Part shown: piece after piece, positions 17,040 through 26,264 of the stretch
Numbering within the stretch: position 1 is the stretch's first letter
Layout of the letters: each line of letters opens with the position of its first letter
Source of the DNA: Pseudothermotoga_B sp051235805
GTDB taxonomy: Bacteria > Thermotogota > Thermotogae > Thermotogales > DSM-5069
Assembly: GCF_051235805.1 (NCBI RefSeq)
Contig: NZ_JBPNXV010000001.1
Span: forward strand, 620,001-684,000
Direction: 5' to 3'
Length of the DNA stretch: 64,000 bases
Program-made: the position numbers and the translations under genes
The notes under the pieces: generated by a model
The model's input: only the letters and a program-made list of their open reading frames with translations
What the model was told of the DNA's origin: nothing
Databases searched by the model: none

Positions 17040-18593
17040 ATGAGGAAGTTTCTACTGGTCTTTGCCGCGATAGTCGCATCGCTCTTTGTTTTTGCACAAA
17101 CTCCAAAAAGAGGCGGTGTACTTTACGACTACTGGACTACTGATCGAATGATCTTTGATCCACAAGAAGACACCTACTTGCAGACTTATGCGATGGCTCG
17201 ATTGCTCTTCAGCACGCTCGTGAGGTACAAAGGCGAGACACTTGAACTGGAACCAGAACTACTCGCAAAGATGCCAGAAGTTTCTCAAGATGGCCTTGTC
17301 TACACATTTGAACTGAAGAAGGGAATCAAGTTTCACGACGGAAAGACAGAGCTGACAACCGATGATGTCAAGTTCACTATCGAAAGAATGCTCAATCCAA
17401 AGGGCAGAGGTGCGAGCAAATGGTTGTTTGAACCAATCCTTGGTGCAAAGGCTTTCATGAAAGGTGAAAGCACATCACTCGAGGGCTTTAAGAAGATCGA
17501 CGATTACAAGTTCCAGATCGTTCTTGAAAAACCATATGCTCCTTTCCTGCAAAATCTTGCCGTCCCAGCGGCGAGCATCTTCTCTCAAAAACTCGTAACT
17601 GCTGCTGGAGATAGCTGGAAGCTGAAACCTGTCGGAACAGGTCCGTTCAGGTTAAAAATGCACACACCAAACACAGAAATGGTCTTCGAGAGGAATCCAT
17701 ACTACTTTGAAGAAGGTTTACCATACCTCGATGGTATCGTCTACAGAGTTATACCAGACTCTGCCGTAGCGTTGATGGAATTTGAAGCTGGCACACTCGA
17801 TGTTGTGACCATACCGGTTCTGGAATATGAAAGGATTAAGAAGACAGGCAAGTACAACATTATCGAAAAAGAGGCACTCAACACTTACTATTTCATAATG
17901 AACCTCAAAGATCCAAAGTGGTCAAATCCATTGCTCAGGAAGGCAATGGCTCTGGCTATCAACAAAGAAGAACTTGCAAAATCACTCTTTGGACCTCGAG
18001 CTACGGTTGCAACCAGTTTTGTGACACCGGGTATACCAGGCTCTTACCCACTTGGAGAAGGTCCTGCCTATGAATACAACCCACAAGAAGCTAAGAAGAT
18101 CGTTGCACAACTTGGAAATATAGGCAAAGTGACCGCATGGCAATCAGGTGGAGATACACTCAGCGATGCAAATGTGATCATTCAAGCTATGGCAAAAGAA
18201 GTGGGAATAGATTTGGAGATAATCCCCACCGAAAGAGCTGCGTTCCGCCAAGCGAGGAATGAAGGAAAGATACCTGCAAGCTATGGCAACTGGTGGGCTG
18301 ACATTCCCGATGCTGACAACTACATAGGTGTCTTCTTCGGAGAGGGTAACCAGATGTCCTCAGGTTACGACAACAAAGAAATTCAAGAGCTGATCAAGAA
18401 GGCAGCTATCGAAGTGAATCCTGAAAAGAGAAACCAGATGTACAGAGAAATAGAGTACAAGATAGTAAGGGAAGATGTCGCTGTCATACCGTTGTTCCAT
18501 CTGAAATACTTACTCGCTACCCAGAAGAATGTACATGGTGTTATAGCTCATCCAACTGGTATAACGATGTACTTGTACGCTTACAAGCAATGA
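17040..18593 (+). CDS. Oligopeptide ABC transporter substrate-binding protein
   Basis: 517 aa, family 5 solute-binding protein. A signal peptide runs MRKFLLVFAAIVASLFVFAQ; the ATG at 17040 has AAGGGGG seven bases upstream, so the 18-codon upstream frame extension is not used. Family features are YTFELKKGIKFHDGKTELT, RNPYYFEEGLPYLDG and FRQARNEGKIPASYGNWWAD. No lipobox cysteine is seen, so it is probably a free or loosely held binding protein outside the cytoplasmic membrane. Peptide or sugar-peptide ligand not determinable from sequence; the neighbouring NlpC/P60 gene favours peptides. Confidence 0.92.
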   Translation: MRKFLLVFAAIVASLFVFAQTPKRGGVLYDYWTTDRMIFDPQEDTYLQTYAMARLLFSTLVRYKGETLELEPELLAKMPEVSQDGLVYTFELKKGIKFHDGKTELTTDDVKFTIERMLNPKGRGASKWLFEPILGAKAFMKGESTSLEGFKKIDDYKFQIVLEKPYAPFLQNLAVPAASIFSQKLVTAAGDSWKLKPVGTGPFRLKMHTPNTEMVFERNPYYFEEGLPYLDGIVYRVIPDSAVALMEFEAGTLDVVTIPVLEYERIKKTGKYNIIEKEALNTYYFIMNLKDPKWSNPLLRKAMALAINKEELAKSLFGPRATVATSFVTPGIPGSYPLGEGPAYEYNPQEAKKIVAQLGNIGKVTAWQSGGDTLSDANVIIQAMAKEVGIDLEIIPTERAAFRQARNEGKIPASYGNWWADIPDADNYIGVFFGEGNQMSSGYDNKEIQELIKKAAIEVNPEKRNQMYREIEYKIVREDVAVIPLFHLKYLLATQKNVHGVIAHPTGITMYLYAYKQ

Positions 18594-18599
18594 CAATTC

Positions 18600-18624
18600 G
18601 GGTGGGGGTTATCCCCACCCTTTT
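18600..18624 (+). terminator. Intra-operon hairpin (partial terminator)
   Basis: GGGTGGGG, loop GTTAT, CCCCACCC, then TTTT, placed 6 bp after the binding-protein stop and before the permease site. Such hairpins usually let the binding protein be made in excess over the membrane parts by attenuating or stabilising the mRNA. Confidence 0.75.
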
Positions 18625-18638
18625 CAGGAGGATATAAG

Positions 18639-19559
18639 GTGATTCAGTACATCATTCGAAGGCTGATTTTCTCCATACCTGTTCTGATCGGTGTCACTTT
18701 GATAACCTTTATACTTCTGAACGTTGTTCCCGGAGATCCCGTCTTGGAGATGGTTGGCAAGTATGCAGATCCAGAGACGGTGAAACAGATCAGAGAGCAA
18801 TTGGGTTTGAACGATCCATTAATTATCCAGTACTTGAAATTTGTCGTGAATGCTGCACGTGGAGATCTTGGAAGGTCTTTTAAAACGGGGTTGCCAGTTT
18901 CGAAGATGATTGCGGACACCTTTCCCACCACTCTGAAACTTGCACTTTCTGCTTATCTTGTTGCGATTGTTTTAGGAGTATCGGTTGGTATTATCTCAGC
19001 TGTGAAACAGTATTCTCTTTTCGATCACTCGATGATGATAGTTGCCCTTGCCGGTATAAGTGCCCCGGTCTTCTGGGTTGCAATCATTGCTCAACTCATC
19101 TTTGGCTTGAAACTCGGTTGGTTTCCCATATCCGGTTATTACAGCGCGAAGTACATGGTACTTCCCGCAATAGTCTTGGGCACGAGATTTGCCGCTTCGA
19201 TCGCCCGTTACACAAGAAGTGCCTTGCTCGATGTCATTCGACAAGATTACATCAGAACGGCACGTGCAAAAGGATTAAGCGAAAGAGCGGTCATATTCAT
19301 TCACGCATTGAAAAATGCGATGATTCCTGTTGTAACAATACTTGGCATGCAGCTGAGTGGTTTGTTGACTGGATCGATACTCACCGAAAGTGTCTTTGCA
19401 ATACCTGGTCTTGGAAGATTGTCTGTCTGGGCTCTTTCGGAGAGAGATTATCCGCTCGTGCAAGGTGTGGTGTTGTTCACGGCTGTCATCTACATCTTAG
19501 GCAATTTGATAGTCGATATTTCCTATGCTTTTCTCAACCCGAGGATCCGTCTGCAGTAG
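18639..19559 (+). CDS. Peptide ABC transporter permease (DppB/OppB type)
   Basis: 306 aa, GTG start behind AGGAGGATATAAG. Six predicted membrane segments, beginning YIIRRLIFSIPVLIGVTLI, and the cytoplasmic EAA-like loop YIRTARAKGLSERAVIFIH that contacts the ATPase. Second gene of the operon. Confidence 0.94.
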   Translation: MIQYIIRRLIFSIPVLIGVTLITFILLNVVPGDPVLEMVGKYADPETVKQIREQLGLNDPLIIQYLKFVVNAARGDLGRSFKTGLPVSKMIADTFPTTLKLALSAYLVAIVLGVSVGIISAVKQYSLFDHSMMIVALAGISAPVFWVAIIAQLIFGLKLGWFPISGYYSAKYMVLPAIVLGTRFAASIARYTRSALLDVIRQDYIRTARAKGLSERAVIFIHALKNAMIPVVTILGMQLSGLLTGSILTESVFAIPGLGRLSVWALSERDYPLVQGVVLFTAVIYILGNLIVDISYAFLNPRIRLQ

Positions 19560-19570
19560 GAGGTAACACG

Positions 19571-20452
19571 GTGAAAGAAAGAAAGGCAAGTTCTATCTAC
19601 AGAGATGCGTACAGGAGATTGAAAAGAAACAAGCCGGCTATTTTTGGCTTGGTTTTCATAATAATTGTGGTTTTCATAGCCGTTTTTGCACCACTCTTGG
19701 CTCCTGCCGATCCGAACAAGATAGATCTACCAAATCGATTGAAGCCGATGGGAGCACCATCAAGGGTGTGCAAGAATGGAGTCTATCTGCTCGGGTCTGA
19801 TGAATTCGGAAGAGATATCCTCTCGAGGTTGATATATGGTGCACGGGTGTCGCTGATAATAGGTGTTACTACACAGCTCATCACGACAGTTATAGGAATC
19901 ATCATAGGTGCTTTAGCTGGTTATTACGGCGGCGCTATCGATATGGTGACGATGAGAGTAGCAGATATGCTGTTTGCCTTTCCAGATCTGTTGTTCTACA
20001 TAGGCATGATGTTCGCTTTGGGACCAGGGATTGTGAACATGTTCATCGCGCTCTCCGTTATAGGATGGGCTGGTAAAGCGAGATTGGTTCGCAGTCAGGT
20101 AATCTATCTGAAAGAAACAGAGTTCGTTGAGGCTGCAAAGGCGCAGGGACTTTCTGATTTCAGAATCATAGTGAAACACATTCTTCCGAACTGCATGGGT
20201 CCAATAATCGTTTCGGTGTCGATAGGTATACCAGGTTCGATATTAGCTGAAGCGGGACTCTCTTTCTTGGGTCTTGGTATACTTCCACCAACACCCAGTT
20301 GGGGTAACATGATAAGAGCTGCAAGTTCGTACTTGAGAATTCAACCTTGGTATGCCGTCTGGCCAGGCATTGTACTCATGCTGACGACCTTTGCTTTCAA
20401 CCTGTTAGGCGATGGACTAAGAGACGCGTTGGACCCGAGGTTAAAACAATGA
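19571..20452 (+). CDS. Peptide ABC transporter permease (DppC/OppC type)
   Basis: 293 aa. The start is GTG at 19571 after AGGAGGTAACACG; the frame is open 151 codons further upstream but that part is the shadow of the DppB gene. N-terminal anchor GLVFIIIVVFIAVFAPLLAP, then LLGSDEFGRDILSRLIYGAR, typical of DppC, and the EAA loop FVEAAKAQGLSDFRIIVKH. Pairs with the previous permease to form the channel. Confidence 0.94.
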   Translation: MKERKASSIYRDAYRRLKRNKPAIFGLVFIIIVVFIAVFAPLLAPADPNKIDLPNRLKPMGAPSRVCKNGVYLLGSDEFGRDILSRLIYGARVSLIIGVTTQLITTVIGIIIGALAGYYGGAIDMVTMRVADMLFAFPDLLFYIGMMFALGPGIVNMFIALSVIGWAGKARLVRSQVIYLKETEFVEAAKAQGLSDFRIIVKHILPNCMGPIIVSVSIGIPGSILAEAGLSFLGLGILPPTPSWGNMIRAASSYLRIQPWYAVWPGIVLMLTTFAFNLLGDGLRDALDPRLKQ

Positions 20453-20463
20453 GGAGTGTGTCT

Positions 20464-21594
20464 ATGAAGGGAAGGATTATCTCTATCCTGTTACTCTTGA
20501 CAATATATGTCTTTGGGAGTGATGGTGCAATGGAGCTTTTGCAAAGGGTGAACGAACAGATCCAGGAATTCAAAGATCTGTTGAAGATTGATCAACGCGA
20601 AACAGTTTTTTCAATCAGAACCGAAGTGACTGAATCGAAGATTGTACTCGTCGGAGAGATGAGTGACCAAACTCTAAGGGATCAACTCGTCAAGAGTTTG
20701 TCAGAGAAATTCAACATGTCAATCGATGACAGAATCCTTTTGTTACCAGAACACTCGCTTGGTGACAGAGTATACGCAGTGGTGAATCTGCCGTATGTAA
20801 ATCTCATGGACGCGCCCAGAAGGACTGCTCAAAAGAACGCAGTAACGCAGGCAAGAATGGGTGAGATCGTCAAACTACTCAAGCAGAATGGCGATTGGTA
20901 TCTGGTGCAGATGGAAGATTCTTACCTTGGCTGGGTTGAGAGAAACGCACTTTGGATTGTCGATAGAGCAGAGCTCGATGAATATCTTTCCAAAAAGTTT
21001 GTTCTGGTTACTTCAAAATTTGCAGATCTCTACAACATAAAAGACAAAGGCAGTTTGGAGAAAAAACTCGTGCAAGGCACAACATTGCCGTATCTTCATA
21101 CAGAAGATCAGTGGGTAGTCATCGAACTTCCTTCAGGTGATCAGGCTCTTGTTTTGAAAGAGGACGTCGAGCTCTACGATTCGAGAGAGAAAGTCTTCTT
21201 CATTCAGAAAGGTGCCGAGTACATAATCGAGGTAGCGAAGATGCATTTGGGTCTTCCTTATCTTTGGGCTGGCACCACATCGTATGGTTTCGACTGTTCT
21301 GGTTTCACGCAGTTCTGCTTTAAGATGGCTGGGTACTTTCTCAGAAGAGATGCTGACATGCAGTTTCAGCAAGGTCAGATAGTGAACAACAGAGAAGAAC
21401 TCAAAGCCGGTGATTTAGTCTTTTTCCAGACATACAAACCAGGTCCTTCTCATGTGGGGATTTACATAGGTAATATGAAATACATCCATTCGGGCAGCAA
21501 AGGTGTTGCGATCAACAGCTTTGATCCAAATAGTCCTGATTATTCAGCCGATCTGGACAAAAAGTACATAGGAGCAAGAAGGATAATTCCATAG
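20464..21594 (+). CDS. Secreted NlpC/P60 cell-wall peptidase with SH3-like domains
   Basis: 376 aa from ATG 20464 (GAGG nine bases upstream; an earlier in-frame ATG at 20449 overlaps the dppC stop). Signal peptide KGRIISILLLLTIYVFG. Residues about 100-160 look like a bacterial SH3 domain (VNLMDAPRR, WYLVQMEDSYLGWVER). The C-terminal NlpC/P60 domain has Cys278 (FDCSGF), His330 (PSHVGIYIG) and a third His342 (YIHSGS). Such enzymes cut peptidoglycan stem peptides, usually at gamma-D-Glu-diamino acid bonds. It sits inside the peptide transporter operon, between permease and ATPase genes. Confidence 0.92.
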   Translation: MKGRIISILLLLTIYVFGSDGAMELLQRVNEQIQEFKDLLKIDQRETVFSIRTEVTESKIVLVGEMSDQTLRDQLVKSLSEKFNMSIDDRILLLPEHSLGDRVYAVVNLPYVNLMDAPRRTAQKNAVTQARMGEIVKLLKQNGDWYLVQMEDSYLGWVERNALWIVDRAELDEYLSKKFVLVTSKFADLYNIKDKGSLEKKLVQGTTLPYLHTEDQWVVIELPSGDQALVLKEDVELYDSREKVFFIQKGAEYIIEVAKMHLGLPYLWAGTTSYGFDCSGFTQFCFKMAGYFLRRDADMQFQQGQIVNNREELKAGDLVFFQTYKPGPSHVGIYIGNMKYIHSGSKGVAINSFDPNSPDYSADLDKKYIGARRIIP

Positions 21595-21607
21595 CGGTGG
21601 TGAATCG

Positions 21608-22591
21608 ATGGGTAATGCAATCCTTCAGATTAACAATCTTTCTGTGAAGTTCTTTACAAGTGATGGTGTTGTAAATGCTGTTGAAGATGTCACCTTCTCG
21701 ATAGACAAAGAGGAGGTGCTGGGTTTAGTTGGTGAGTCCGGTTGTGGAAAGTCCGTGACATCTCTTGCGATAATGAGACTGTTGCCGATGCCCCCAGCGA
21801 AGATAACATCTGGTAAGATCATTTTCAACAACGAAGATCTCTTGAGCAAAACTGAAGTTGAGATGAGACAGATCAGGGGAAATGCAGTGTCGATGATTTT
21901 TCAAGAACCAATGACATCGCTGAACCCAGTGATAACTGTTGGCAAGCAGATAACTGAAGCCATTGTTGTTCACCAGAATGTCGGCAAGGAAGAGGCAAGG
22001 AAGAGAGCCATTGAGATGTTGAAAGTCGTGGGCATTCCAAACCCAGAGAAGCGCTATAACGATTATCCACATCAAATGTCTGGTGGAATGAGACAAAGGG
22101 CTATGATCGCCATGGCTCTTTCATGTAATCCCAAACTTCTCATTGCCGATGAGCCTACAACGGCTTTGGATGTCACAGTCCAAGCTCAAATCTTGGATCT
22201 CATGATGCAGTTAAAAAGCAGATTTGGTATGAGTGTTCTTCTCATAACCCACGATCTCGGTGTCATTGCAGAGATGTGCGACAGAGTTCTGGTCATGTAC
22301 GCAGGGCAAATCGTTGAGGAAGCACCATGTGTAGAACTTTTCGACAATCCTCTTCATCCATATACCTTAGGGTTGCTGAAGTCGATACCGAAGCTCGAAC
22401 CGGGCAGATCTCCACTCCATACCATAGAGGGTACCGTGCCAAATGCGATCGAACTGCCTTCTGGTTGTAGATTTCATCCAAGATGTCATGAAGCTGTTGA
22501 GATATGTAGAGAGAAGACTCCTAAGTTGATCGATCTTGCAATGAACAGAAAGGTGAGATGTTTTCTTCGAGGTTCTTGCCCAGAGGAGTGA
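21608..22591 (+). CDS. Peptide ABC transporter ATP-binding protein (OppD/DppD type)
   Basis: 327 aa. Walker A GESGCGKS, Q-loop IFQEPMTSLNP, signature SGGMRQR, Walker B LLIADEPTTALD, and the C-terminal oligopeptide-transporter extension with a cysteine cluster (CRFHPRCHEAVEIC...C) found in OppD/OppF proteins, where it can bind an iron-sulfur cluster. Pairs with the next gene. Confidence 0.95.
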   Translation: MGNAILQINNLSVKFFTSDGVVNAVEDVTFSIDKEEVLGLVGESGCGKSVTSLAIMRLLPMPPAKITSGKIIFNNEDLLSKTEVEMRQIRGNAVSMIFQEPMTSLNPVITVGKQITEAIVVHQNVGKEEARKRAIEMLKVVGIPNPEKRYNDYPHQMSGGMRQRAMIAMALSCNPKLLIADEPTTALDVTVQAQILDLMMQLKSRFGMSVLLITHDLGVIAEMCDRVLVMYAGQIVEEAPCVELFDNPLHPYTLGLLKSIPKLEPGRSPLHTIEGTVPNAIELPSGCRFHPRCHEAVEICREKTPKLIDLAMNRKVRCFLRGSCPEE

Positions 22592-22595
22592 AAGA

Positions 22596-23570
22596 ATGAG
22601 TAACGTGGTGATTGAGGTAAAGGATCTGGTCAAGTACTTTCCGATAAAAGGAGGAATCTTTCAAAAGACCATTGCTAACGTTAAAGCGGTGGATGGCGTG
22701 AGTTTTCACATGAATAAAGGCGAGACCTTTGGCTTGGTGGGCGAGAGTGGCTGTGGAAAGACCACCGTTGGCAGGTGTGTCTTAAGGCTTGTAGAACCAA
22801 CCAAAGGCAAGATCATCTTCAAAGGAACAGACATAACGAACATGAAAGACAAGGAACTCAGAAGACTTCGTCCTAAGATGCAGATAATCTTTCAAGATCC
22901 ATATAGTTCCTTGAACCCAAGACTCACTATAAAAGATATCATTGGTGAGGCAATGGTCTATCATGGCATAGTTTCTTCAAGAGATGCTACAAAGAGGGTG
23001 AAAGAACTACTGCAGTTGGTGGGACTTTCGGAGGAACACATAAACAGATACCCTCATGAGTTCTCTGGGGGTCAAAGACAGAGAATCTGTATAGCCAGGG
23101 CTCTTTCAACGGAACCTGACCTGATAGTCTGCGATGAAGCTGTCTCTGCCTTAGACGTCTCGATACAGAGTCAAATACTGAAACTTCTTGAAGAACTTCA
23201 GCAAAGACTTGGTGTCACCTATCTGTTCATTTCACACGCTTTGAATGTCGTGAAGTACATATCTCACCGTATTGGAGTCATGTATCTTGGAAAGATCGTC
23301 GAGATAGCCCAAAGTGAAGAGTTGTACCTCAATCCACTTCATCCTTATACAAAGGCTCTTATTTCTGCTGTTCCTGTGCCAAATCCAAAGTTGAGAAGGC
23401 AGAAGATCATTCTTGTCGGAGACGTACCAAGCCCAATCAACCCTCCGCAAGGTTGTAGATTTGTGACAAGGTGCCCATACTCGATGAAAATCTGCGGTGA
23501 AATCGAACCACAACTCAGAGAGGTTGGGACAGAACATTGGGTTGCTTGTCATTTGTACTTGAATCAGTGA
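22596..23570 (+). CDS. Peptide ABC transporter ATP-binding protein (OppF/DppF type)
   Basis: 324 aa, 4 bp after the OppD-like gene, with GAGGAGTGAAAG before the ATG. Walker A GESGCGKT, signature SGGQRQR, Walker B IVCDEAVSALD, and the C-terminal CRFVTRCPYSMKIC cysteine cluster. Completes the five-component importer. A weak hairpin (AAGTAAG-TTGA-CTTATTT, 23584-23601) follows. Confidence 0.95.
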   Translation: MSNVVIEVKDLVKYFPIKGGIFQKTIANVKAVDGVSFHMNKGETFGLVGESGCGKTTVGRCVLRLVEPTKGKIIFKGTDITNMKDKELRRLRPKMQIIFQDPYSSLNPRLTIKDIIGEAMVYHGIVSSRDATKRVKELLQLVGLSEEHINRYPHEFSGGQRQRICIARALSTEPDLIVCDEAVSALDVSIQSQILKLLEELQQRLGVTYLFISHALNVVKYISHRIGVMYLGKIVEIAQSEELYLNPLHPYTKALISAVPVPNPKLRRQKIILVGDVPSPINPPQGCRFVTRCPYSMKICGEIEPQLREVGTEHWVACHLYLNQ

Positions 23571-24224
23571 ACTCAGCAAGAGCAAGTAAGTTGACTTATT
23601 TCATGATACCCGCTTATTGAGTACAAAATACTTCGCTTAGGGACTCTTAGACTTTCTGAATTGGGCTTTCAGGAACGCTTGAATTTAGTGTAAACTAAGT
23701 TCTAAGATGCTTTCTCTGAGACATTTTCCAGTTAAAAAGTGATTTTGATCAGCCAGCAGAAGGTTCTTTCGCACGTTGTTCCTTTTTTCACTATCATATA
23801 ATATATAGTGGAACAGAAAAGGCGCCTACCGGGTACTCGGTGAAAAAGTCAACTTTGTACAGTGGGATAGGTCTACTCTGTCGAACGTATACACATTATT
23901 TAATTCATTCCCACGCGAGATCAATCTGGCAGTTGATTTTATAGTATGCAGAGACTTTTCCGCTAAGAAATTCGAAAAGCGCAGAATCAAATTCAAAGAA
24001 ACGATTTTCACCGAAAGACAGAAAGCCCCACAGAGAGAATGTAAGAGCTGTCAAGAATGCTTCTTTTTTTCTGAAAAACTGTACAAGCGAGACAATGCGA
24101 TAAGTCTTCCAAAATAGGTAGGTTTTAGATTATTCAAAATGGTGTTTCACAGATCAAAATTTATGGTAAAACGCAAGCGACAATTTCGATCACTGAAGCA
24201 GAATGATGATCGTTTCTCTGAAAG
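23571..24224 (+). other. Long non-genic stretch with a start-less 102-codon open frame
   Basis: About 650 bp without a recognisable gene. A perfect TATAAT lies at 23797-23802, and from 23809 to 24114 one plus-strand frame stays open for 102 codons without ATG, GTG or TTG near its beginning; it encodes a basic, aromatic-rich sequence with CKSCQEC near its end. A strong terminator (24225-24263) follows in the same direction. I read this as a decayed gene that still has its promoter and terminator; a non-coding RNA is less likely because the sequence is AT-rich, unlike structured RNAs of thermophiles. Confidence 0.35.
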
Positions 24225-24263
24225 AGGAAGCTTTGGAAAAAAGCTTCCTTTCTTGTTTTTTAT
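24225..24263 (+). terminator. Strong plus-strand intrinsic terminator
   Basis: AGGAAGCTT / AAGCTTCCT, 9-bp perfect stem, 7-nt loop TGGAAAA, then TTTCTTGTTTTTT. It is oriented for plus-strand transcription, though the nearest intact plus-strand gene ended 650 bp earlier. It stands just before the convergent ECF ATPase gene. Confidence 0.8.
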
Positions 24264-24269
24264 GCGATT

Positions 24270-24950
24270 CTATTTCATAGGTAACAGAGATCCATTCTCG
24301 AGGATGAAACCATGACTGATGAGATCTCTAAGATACGAAAGCTGGTGAGAGACGATAACTATGGCTCTATCAAGAGTTTTGTACTCTTCAAAGATCTTTA
24401 CGACAGACCTCTTGCCTTCTTTGTCAAGTCCAACAAAAGGTTCGTCCAAAATCAAAACAGAAGGATCGTGTGCTAATACCGAAGCGATAGCAACCTTGCG
24501 TGCATCTCCACTCGAAAGCTCATAAGGGCTTTTCAAAAGGTAAGCGTCGTTCAACCCCACGAGCTTTGATGTGACTCTAACGCGTTCTTCTATACCGTCT
24601 AAACCGAAGTTTTTGGAAGCGAATGCGATTTCTTCAAAGACAGTGTCACAACAAAAGGAGTCTTCTGCATACTGCATGACAAAACCTATCATTTTGAAAT
24701 AGTCTTTAACTTGGTAAATGGGTTGCTCGTTCATTTTGATGGTTCCTGAGCTTGGCTTTAAGAGACCGGCTATCAACTTGAGCAACGTTGATTTGCCAGA
24801 GCCATTTTCCCCCATTATGAGAATGAAATCCTTTGGTTTTATTACCAGATCTATCTTTTTGAGAATCAGTCTTGAATTATCATAGCTAAAACTCAGATCT
24901 TCCAGTTCTATTTGAAAGTCCTTCATGCCACAGCACTCACTTTTCCACAT
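24270..24950 (-). CDS. ABC ATPase, energy-coupling-factor (EcfA/CbiO) type
   Basis: 226 aa (218 if the second ATG at 24926 is used). Walker A GENGSGKS, Q-loop FVMQYAEDSFCCDTV typical of ECF ATPases, signature LSSGDARKVAIA, Walker B VLILDEPFVGLDKEGK. Powers uptake of vitamins or metals through an EcfT scaffold and interchangeable S components, neither of which is in the window. Overlaps the preceding ATPase by 14 bp. Confidence 0.9.
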   Translation of the reverse strand: MWKSECCGMKDFQIELEDLSFSYDNSRLILKKIDLVIKPKDFILIMGENGSGKSTLLKLIAGLLKPSSGTIKMNEQPIYQVKDYFKMIGFVMQYAEDSFCCDTVFEEIAFASKNFGLDGIEERVRVTSKLVGLNDAYLLKSPYELSSGDARKVAIASVLAHDPSVLILDEPFVGLDKEGKRSVVKIFEEYKTLDRAIVIVSHQLSYLRDLISHGFILENGSLLPMK

Positions 24951-25623
24951 CGTCTATCGTTGAAGCAAGGAATTCTTCAACAGATCCATCGAAGTCTATT
25001 CTGCCACCTTTTAGATGGATCACTCTCTTTGCCAGATCGTAAAACTGATGAACTTCATGGGTTGAGAGAATTATCGTCGTGCCTAATCCATTCAGTTTCT
25101 CGAGGATCTCCTTGACCTGTGTGTAGCCTTTATGGTCAAGCATGGTTGTCGGTTCGTCCAGCAGGAGGTATCTTGGTTTGAGAGCCACTATTGAAGCTAT
25201 TGCGAGCTTTTGTGCCTGACCAGCCGATAGATTCAATGGGTCTTCATCTTTCAAGAAATTCAAGTCAAAGAAATTGAGCACTTCTTGAACGAGTTCTACC
25301 ATTGTTTCTCTCGGCACACCTGTGTTTTCTAAACCAAATGCTATGTCTTCTTCCACCGTTGAACCAACGATCTGGTTGATCGGGTTGTGAAACACATAAC
25401 CGCACAGAATTCTCAGATCTTGCCGAGAAAGTTGTTTGCCATCCAGTAAGATTTTTCCTTTCTGCACAGGCAATAGACCAGCGAGGAGTTTGAGAAGCGT
25501 AGTCTTTCCGGAGCCATTCGCACCTGTCAGTAAGACAAATTCTCTTTCGTTCACTGAAAAGTTGAGATCTTCGAGTACTCTCACTTCTCTGTAAGAAAAG
25601 CTCAGATCAACTACTCGCAACAT
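24937..25623 (-). CDS. ABC ATPase, energy-coupling-factor (EcfA/CbiO) type
   Basis: 228 aa. Walker A GANGSGKTT, Q-loop FHNPINQIVGSTVEEDIAFGLEN (an ECF hallmark), signature LSAGQAQKLAIA, Walker B YLLLDEPTTMLD. Forms a heterodimer with the following gene. Overlaps the methyltransferase gene by 17 bp, so the three genes are co-translated. Confidence 0.92.
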   Translation of the reverse strand: MLRVVDLSFSYREVRVLEDLNFSVNEREFVLLTGANGSGKTTLLKLLAGLLPVQKGKILLDGKQLSRQDLRILCGYVFHNPINQIVGSTVEEDIAFGLENTGVPRETMVELVQEVLNFFDLNFLKDEDPLNLSAGQAQKLAIASIVALKPRYLLLDEPTTMLDHKGYTQVKEILEKLNGLGTTIILSTHEVHQFYDLAKRVIHLKGGRIDFDGSVEEFLASTIDDVEK

Positions 25624-26221
25624 TTTCCTTTTTCTTGATAGAGCGATATACCCTTATACCGCCTTCTTTGTATATGTCATCAACGTTCTTGAAGGTTTCG
25701 AACATCGCCTTCTTTATATAAGTTCCGCCTTTGTTGTGGTAGGCAACAACCTGTAGAGAACCATTTTCGTTCAGACGATCAATAGATTCATAAACCATCT
25801 TCAACACAACCTTCTTACCTGCTGCCATGGGAGGATTCATCAAGATCATATCGAATCTGCAATCTTGCCAAGGTTCGTAGAAGGGTCCATTCTTTATCGT
25901 AACATCAACATTGTTGTTCTTTGCGTTTATCTTGGCAAACTCTACCGCTCTGGAATTGATGTCGCTCATGAAAACCTCGAGGTTTGGGTGTTCCGCTTTG
26001 AGTACTATTCCGATCACACCGTAACCACAACCAAGGTCGAGCAGGCTTCCATCGCCGATGATGGCATGTTCTATGAGTATTTTCGTGGCTTTGTCGATCT
26101 CACCAAAGCTGAACACACCTGAGGGTGTTTGAAAGTGAAAGACTCTGCCGTTCTTGAGTTTCAAGACTGCTGATTTGACGCGCAGTTCACCAGCTGGTCT
26201 TTCAACATAGTAATGTTCCAT
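25607..26221 (-). CDS. Class I SAM-dependent methyltransferase (RsmC-like)
   Basis: 204 aa. SAM-binding motif I LDLGCGYGVIGIVL, acidic loop FMSDINSRAVEFAKINAK, and MNPPMAAGKKV, an NPP(Y/F)-type catalytic motif used for methylating exocyclic amino groups of nucleic acid bases or glutamine. Closest in style to RsmC/small MTS-domain enzymes that modify guanine in 16S rRNA, but shorter; the target is inferred only. Confidence 0.82.
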   Translation of the reverse strand: MEHYYVERPAGELRVKSAVLKLKNGRVFHFQTPSGVFSFGEIDKATKILIEHAIIGDGSLLDLGCGYGVIGIVLKAEHPNLEVFMSDINSRAVEFAKINAKNNNVDVTIKNGPFYEPWQDCRFDMILMNPPMAAGKKVVLKMVYESIDRLNENGSLQVVAYHNKGGTYIKKAMFETFKNVDDIYKEGGIRVYRSIKKKENVASS

Positions 26222-26234
26222 AGCATCACACCAA

Positions 26235-26256
26235 AAGGGGCGCTAAAGCGCCCCTT
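26235..26256 (-). terminator. Terminator of ppdK
   Basis: AAGGGGCGC / GCGCCCCTT stem with TAAA loop; minus-strand reading continues into TTTTGG. It lies between the ppdK stop and the start of the methyltransferase operon. Confidence 0.8.
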
Positions 26257-26264
26257 AATCTTTC

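Noticed and set aside
19118..19570. 151-codon upstream extension of the DppC permease gene
   Set aside because: It is antisense-free shadow coding in another frame of DppB, and the DppC start with its own GGAGG site is at 19571.
23797..24255. tmRNA, RNase P RNA, SRP RNA or 6S RNA gene
   Set aside because: None of their conserved sequences are visible and the AT-rich composition does not fit a structured RNA of a thermophile.
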